DNA from: Bacillota bacterium
Lineage (GTDB): Bacteria > Bacillota > UBA4882 > UBA8346
NCBI GenBank assembly: GCA_023429995.1
Contig: JAEZCE010000086.1
Coordinates: 124,001 to 188,000, forward strand
Direction of reading: 5' to 3'
Length of the DNA stretch: 64,000 bases
In this document: one piece after another, positions 59,838-64,000 of the stretch
Numbering within the stretch: position 1 is the first letter of the stretch
Layout: each line of letters opens with the position of its first letter
Notes under the pieces: model-generated
What the model was told of the DNA's origin: nothing
The model's input: the letters and a program-made list of their open reading frames with translations, nothing else
Databases searched by the model: none
Made by a program: the position numbers and the translations under genes

Positions 59838-61658
59838 TTAGGACGCTTGATATTGTTGTTCACAGAGGCGCGCATAAATACCTCCGCATTTGATTAACTC
59901 GGAATGGGACCCGCTTTCGGCGATTTTACCGTCCTGAATCACAACAATCCGATCGGCGTTTTGGATCGTCGATAGACGATGGGCAATGATAAAGGAAGTC
60001 CGCCCTTTAAGCAATATCATTAAAGCATTTTGTAACTCTTTTTCAGTCTGCGTGTCAATATTGGAAGTCGCTTCATCCAAGATCAGTATGCGGGGATCCC
60101 GTATTAAGGCCCTTGCAAAAGCGACCAATTGACGTTGACCGATTGAAAGACTGCTGCCCCGTTCATGAACCTCGCTGTCGTACCCATCCGGTAAGGAAGT
60201 AATGTATTCATGAATGCCGACCGCTTTCGCAGCCGCAACGATTTCATCCCTGGTGGCGTCGGGCTTGCCGTAACGAATGTTTTCGGCGATGGTTCCTGAA
60301 AAAATGAAACTATCCTGCAATACTATGGCGATTTGTTTTCGGTAATCTTCTTGGGCAATATTCCGTAAATCCAAGCCATCGATTTTGACTGAGCCTGCAA
60401 CCGGATCGTAAAAGCGGCTCAGCAAATTGATAATCGTTGTTTTACCGGCCCCGGTAGGTCCCACCACTGCAATCACTTCACCGGGTTTGACCTCGATATT
60501 AAAATCTTTCAAAATCGATTTTTCCGGCCCATAACCAAAGTCGACATGAGTGAAAGTTACGGCGCCATTAATTTTTGTCAGCGTAGCGGGATTCTGGGGA
60601 TCGGATACTTCGGGCTGGTAGTCCAGGAGTTCAAAAATCCGTTCACAGGAGGCCATGGCGGTACTAATCACATTGAAGAGATTGCTTAAATTCTGGATGG
60701 GTTGAAAAAAACGGTTGATGTAATTGGAGAATGAAGCGATAGTACCTAAGGTTATCCAACTATGAAGGTATAAAACACCGCCAACTGCAACCACTGCTGT
60801 TGTACCGATAATATTCACCAAACCGATGGCAGGCCAGAAAAAGGCGTTAAGAGGGATGAAACGCAATCCGGCCTCAAAATTTTGCTGGTTAATATTGGCA
60901 AAAAGACCCATGTTGACTTTTTCGCGGGAAAAGGCCTGGGTGACGCCCATGCCCATTAAGGATTCGTTTAAATTGGAATTGACTGCCGAGAGGGTACGGC
61001 GCATTTTTCTTGATACTTCCAGCATCCTGTTACGCACAAACACGGCCAACCAGATGGTAAGGGGTGTCACAAAAAAGACAATCAACGACATGCGCACGTC
61101 GAGCCAAATCATCATTCCAACCAACCCCACCAGGGTAAGGGTATCGGCGAAGGCCGTACTGACCCCGGAAGTCAACAATTCCTCCAAAGAGTTTACATCA
61201 TTGGTAACCCGGAGCATGATTCGCCCTGTTTTCTGGCGGTCAAAGAAACTGGCGGAAAGAAATTGGATATGCTGGAACAAATCACGCCGGATGTCGAATA
61301 TAGCATGCTGGCCGACGAAATTCATTAAATGATTTTGAACCATTAACCCCGCGTATTGGATGAGGGCGACTCCGATATAGATCAGCGCAATTTTGGTGAG
61401 ACCCACCGGGTCGTGTTTGGAAATATAACGGTCAATGCTGATTCCAAGCAGGTATGGAAGAAGAAGCGCAGCCACAATGGCAACCGCTGCGGCAGAGACC
61501 ATGGCCAATATCTTCCAGCGGTAAGGTTTGAGATAGTAGACCGTTCTTTGCAGCAATTTGTTGTCGAAAGGTCTTTTATCATCATCCATTTCATCCTCAG
61601 AGAGCACGATCAAACCTTTTTTTACTTTTTCCACAGGATTAACGAGTTGGGGCTGCAT
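59838..61658 (-). CDS. ABC exporter half-transporter (ATPase-membrane fusion), subunit 2
   Basis: 606 residues: type IV exporter membrane domain (~45-340; six helices, QHAIFDIRRDLFQHIQFLS coupling helix) and ATPase (Walker A AVVGPTGAGKTTIINLL, Q-loop VLQDSFIFSGTIAENI, signature SLSIGQRQLVAFARALI, Walker B ILILDEATSNID, His in IIAHRLS). The signature carries Ile for the second Gly while Walker B keeps the catalytic Glu. It is the partner of the gene at 61693, which has complementary defects, as in BmrCD/TM287-288. Confidence 0.93.
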   Translation of the reverse strand: MQPQLVNPVEKVKKGLIVLSEDEMDDDKRPFDNKLLQRTVYYLKPYRWKILAMVSAAAVAIVAALLLPYLLGISIDRYISKHDPVGLTKIALIYIGVALIQYAGLMVQNHLMNFVGQHAIFDIRRDLFQHIQFLSASFFDRQKTGRIMLRVTNDVNSLEELLTSGVSTAFADTLTLVGLVGMMIWLDVRMSLIVFFVTPLTIWLAVFVRNRMLEVSRKMRRTLSAVNSNLNESLMGMGVTQAFSREKVNMGLFANINQQNFEAGLRFIPLNAFFWPAIGLVNIIGTTAVVAVGGVLYLHSWITLGTIASFSNYINRFFQPIQNLSNLFNVISTAMASCERIFELLDYQPEVSDPQNPATLTKINGAVTFTHVDFGYGPEKSILKDFNIEVKPGEVIAVVGPTGAGKTTIINLLSRFYDPVAGSVKIDGLDLRNIAQEDYRKQIAIVLQDSFIFSGTIAENIRYGKPDATRDEIVAAAKAVGIHEYITSLPDGYDSEVHERGSSLSIGQRQLVAFARALIRDPRILILDEATSNIDTQTEKELQNALMILLKGRTSFIIAHRLSTIQNADRIVVIQDGKIAESGSHSELIKCGGIYARLCEQQYQAS

Positions 61659-61692
61659 AGTATATTATCCCTCTTTCAATGAAATTACCTGG

Positions 61693-63474
61693 TTAAGCGT
61701 TCTCTTGGGGCAATTCCTGCATCGTTTGAATGGAATATAGTTCTTGATAAAATGGATCTTGATCCATTAAATCTTCATGGGTCCCTTGAGCCCGGATTTC
61801 TCCGCTTTCAAGGATAATCACCCGGTCGGCGAGTCTGGCGGTTGAAAGGCGTTGCGTGATGATTATCGTGGTGCGGTCGAACATCAATTCATTAAGCGCC
61901 GTTTGGATTTCCCGTTCGGTTTCCACATCCACGCTGGAAGTCGAATCATCAAGTATTAATATCTTGGGGTTTAATAGGAGCGCTCTGGCAATCGCGACCC
62001 GTTGTTTTTGGCCCCCTGAGAGGCCTACGCCTCTTTCCCCGACGATCGTATGGTAACCTTCGGGCAATGACATGATATACTCGTCTATTTGGGCCGCCCT
62101 GGCGGCTTTTCGAATCTCAGCCATACCGGCGTCAGGCTTCCCGAAAGCAATGTTATCGGCGAGGGTGGCTGAAAATAAAAATGTTTCTTGCAATACCAGA
62201 CAAATCTGTTTGCGCCACCAATTCAAATTTAATTCTGTCAAATCGACTCCATCGGCCCGGATATGGCCCTGCTGCGGATCGTAGAAACGGGGAATAAGGC
62301 TTACCAAAGTGCTTTTACCGGAACCGGTCAAACCGATGATGGCGACTTTTTCACCGGGCATCACCGTCAAATTAAGTTCTTTAATAATCGGGTACCAATG
62401 AAGCGCTTCCGGATTTAGGTACCCGAAAGTTACTCCTTCAAATTGGATTTTACCGCTTAATCCGGGTAATACTTTACCCCCACCCGTCGGCGAGGCGATA
62501 TCTTCCGTTTCATTTAAAATTTCAGTAACCCGTTTTACAGCTCCCTCCACCTGCCGGATTTGGTTGGTATTCGGCGCTAACATGGTAAAGGGCCAATTCA
62601 GCATGGTTAAGTAGAAAACAAAACTAATCAAGCTGCCAAGAGACATCTGCCCCCGGATTACTCTAAATCCGCCATACCAAAGAATGGCTGCCATACCGAG
62701 GGCGGCTCCGAAAATTAAGAAAGGCTGCAAAAAAGCCTGAAGTTTGGTGACGTTTAAATTTTTGAGCAACATGGTTCCATTTTCGGCGTCAAACTTTGTA
62801 ATTTCAGCATTTTCCATGGCAAAGGCCTTGACAACTCTGATCCCGGTAACATTCTCCTGCACCTTGGCATTGAGGATTCCCGCCTGGATCTGGCGCTCCG
62901 CGACCGCCCGGCGCATTTTGTTACTGAAAATCAGGGCGGTTGGGATAATAATCGGGGAGATTGCCAGACATACCAGCGCCAGTTTCCAATCGGTAATGAA
63001 AAGTAAACCGGCCACAATGAGATAATACATATAGATTTGGGAACGGTGTTCGATGTTATAGGCATAAAAATTTTTTATCAACTCAATATCCAATGTTAGC
63101 CGCGACATTAAATCACCAACCCGGACCCGGTTGTAAAACCGGAACGAAAGGGATTGCAGCTTTTGATACAACTGGTTTCGCAGATCCCGGACAATTTTGG
63201 TTCCGGTATACCAAAATAAGTAAATCATCGGAAAAAGAAACAATGCCCGCATTAACCCGGCCAAAAGGAGAAACCCGCACCATTTTGCCAATAGCCATCC
63301 GCCATCGGGCCGTTTCCCAAGAACGGGAAAAACATCATCCCAAATATGTCCGACACCCCAGGGAATAATATACATTAAACTGTTTTGAACAATCATGAAT
63401 AGAAAACCCGTACAGAAAAGCCAACGGTACGGGCGGAAATACGGATACAGTTTCTTGAAAATTTTAAGCGTCAT
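61693..63474 (-). CDS. ABC exporter half-transporter (ATPase-membrane fusion), subunit 1
   Basis: About 593 residues: membrane domain (~15-320) and ATPase (Walker A AIIGLTGSGKSTLVSLI, Q-loop LVLQETFLFSATLADNI, signature GVGLSGGQKQRVAIARALL, Walker B ILILDDSTSSVD). Asp replaces the catalytic Glu after Walker B, giving the degenerate ATP site typical of heterodimeric multidrug exporters. AAAGGGATG lies before ATG 63474; an ATG three codons earlier is too close to the site. First gene of the pair; 34 bp to the next. Confidence 0.93.
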   Translation of the reverse strand: MTLKIFKKLYPYFRPYRWLFCTGFLFMIVQNSLMYIIPWGVGHIWDDVFPVLGKRPDGGWLLAKWCGFLLLAGLMRALFLFPMIYLFWYTGTKIVRDLRNQLYQKLQSLSFRFYNRVRVGDLMSRLTLDIELIKNFYAYNIEHRSQIYMYYLIVAGLLFITDWKLALVCLAISPIIIPTALIFSNKMRRAVAERQIQAGILNAKVQENVTGIRVVKAFAMENAEITKFDAENGTMLLKNLNVTKLQAFLQPFLIFGAALGMAAILWYGGFRVIRGQMSLGSLISFVFYLTMLNWPFTMLAPNTNQIRQVEGAVKRVTEILNETEDIASPTGGGKVLPGLSGKIQFEGVTFGYLNPEALHWYPIIKELNLTVMPGEKVAIIGLTGSGKSTLVSLIPRFYDPQQGHIRADGVDLTELNLNWWRKQICLVLQETFLFSATLADNIAFGKPDAGMAEIRKAARAAQIDEYIMSLPEGYHTIVGERGVGLSGGQKQRVAIARALLLNPKILILDDSTSSVDVETEREIQTALNELMFDRTTIIITQRLSTARLADRVIILESGEIRAQGTHEDLMDQDPFYQELYSIQTMQELPQENA

Positions 63475-63760
63475 CGAATTCATCCCTTTGGTTTCGATTC
63501 ATGGACCGATCTGAAATACATAAAATACTTATGTGATATATAAGCCATATACGTTGAAGTTGTTTAAATCCCTTTTTAAAGAATTGTTAACTTTTACCAA
63601 CCTCAAGCCTCTCATGGAGTTTCATCCTTACCATAAAAAGATTATACGATTACCAGTATTATTTTAAAAATAGAGCTCGTTGGCGAAAGGTTTCAAAGCA
63701 AATCCATAGAATTAATTCTAATATAAAATGAAATGGTTTAGAGTAGCTGGGGGTCAATGG

Positions 63761-64000
63761 ATGGAAATGAACGATCTTATTGCCAGACTCAATTTCCTTT
63801 ATCACAAGCGGCAAACGCAAGGATTAAGCGCAGCGGAAATTGACGAGCAGAGTGAATTGAGAAGACAATACCTTGACGTCATTAAAGGGAATGTCAAGAC
63901 GGAATTAAGCCGGATCCGGGTGGCGGATGAAAAAAAATGCAATCACGATCATCTTCCGGACCGTCATCTTTGTGGAATGGATTGTAATTGTGAGAAACAT
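63761..64000 (+). CDS. DUF896 (YnzC-like) protein, 3' end outside window
   Basis: 80 codons are visible without a stop. LIARLNFLYHKRQTQGLSAAEID, split as LIARLNFLYHKRQTQ and GLSAAEIDEQSELRRQYL, followed by VIKGNVKTEL, matches the two-helix DUF896/YnzC family. The C-terminus is unusual: CNHDHLPDRHLCGMDCNCEKH split as CNHDHLPDRHLC and GMDCNC has four Cys and several His, a possible metal site absent from YnzC. GGGGG lies 7 nt before ATG 63761. Confidence 0.7.
   Translation, partial: MEMNDLIARLNFLYHKRQTQGLSAAEIDEQSELRRQYLDVIKGNVKTELSRIRVADEKKCNHDHLPDRHLCGMDCNCEKH

Overview
The window looks like a chromosomal segment of an anaerobic, endospore-lineage Bacillota (clostridia-like). The grounds are a glycine T-box leader, a SpoIIM-family protein, an [FeFe]-hydrogenase maturation operon, many AraC and YesMN-type regulators, strong AGGAGG ribosome binding sites and frequent TTG/GTG starts. 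Genus cannot be fixed by reading alone. No rRNA, tRNA or CRISPR array was seen.

Layout. 1-3.4 kb: the 3' end of a UvrD-type helicase/RecB-like nuclease, then a divergent AraC regulator and aldo/keto reductase. 3.6-17.7 kb: a glycan-utilisation locus with an LplD-type GH4 alpha-galacturonidase, an AraC regulator, a decayed IS1595-family transposase, a sugar ABC importer (two permeases and a binding protein), a GH115-like hydrolase, a YesM/YesN two-component pair and a GH38 alpha-mannosidase. 17.7-21 kb: small, poorly known genes (XRE repressor with divergent promoters, a 26-codon ORF, DUF5348, a retropepsin-like protein) and a GC-rich stretch full of hairpins, suggesting mobile-element debris. 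21-30 kb: housekeeping genes: folE2, a PHP phosphoesterase, a DUF362/ferredoxin protein, an M28-like membrane protein that has lost its catalytic residues, ruvCAB, queH, DUF2905, recO, DUF4342. 30.0-30.35 kb: a 21-bp tandem repeat that forms a small heptad-repeat gene broken by a 1-nt deletion.

30.6-38.3 kb: a NarL-type two-component system, an ABC ATPase, a secreted protein made of three ~215-residue repeats of no recognised family, and two tandem paralogous FtsX-type permeases. This is the least familiar protein system in the window. 38.3-44.2 kb: hydG-aspA-hydF-(TM1266 family)-hydE, preceded by a promoter, a 33-codon leader ORF and a terminator whose 3' arm can instead pair with a segment inside that leader ORF. 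This is a strong candidate for an undescribed attenuator of the H-cluster maturation operon.

44.5-47.3 kb: EamA transporter and two AraC regulators. 47.4-54.3 kb: an operon with a split transketolase (C-half gene first), a sugar ABC importer, a small coupled ORF, a GntR/FCD regulator and a DUF4867 gene; its promoter carries an inverted-repeat operator that the GntR protein plausibly binds. 54.4-58.3 kb: EamA transporter, DUF2000, then a T-box controlling a SpoIIM-like gene and glyQS. 58.5-64 kb: a cyclic-nucleotide-binding/DUF2225 fusion, a heterodimeric ABC exporter and the start of a DUF896 gene.
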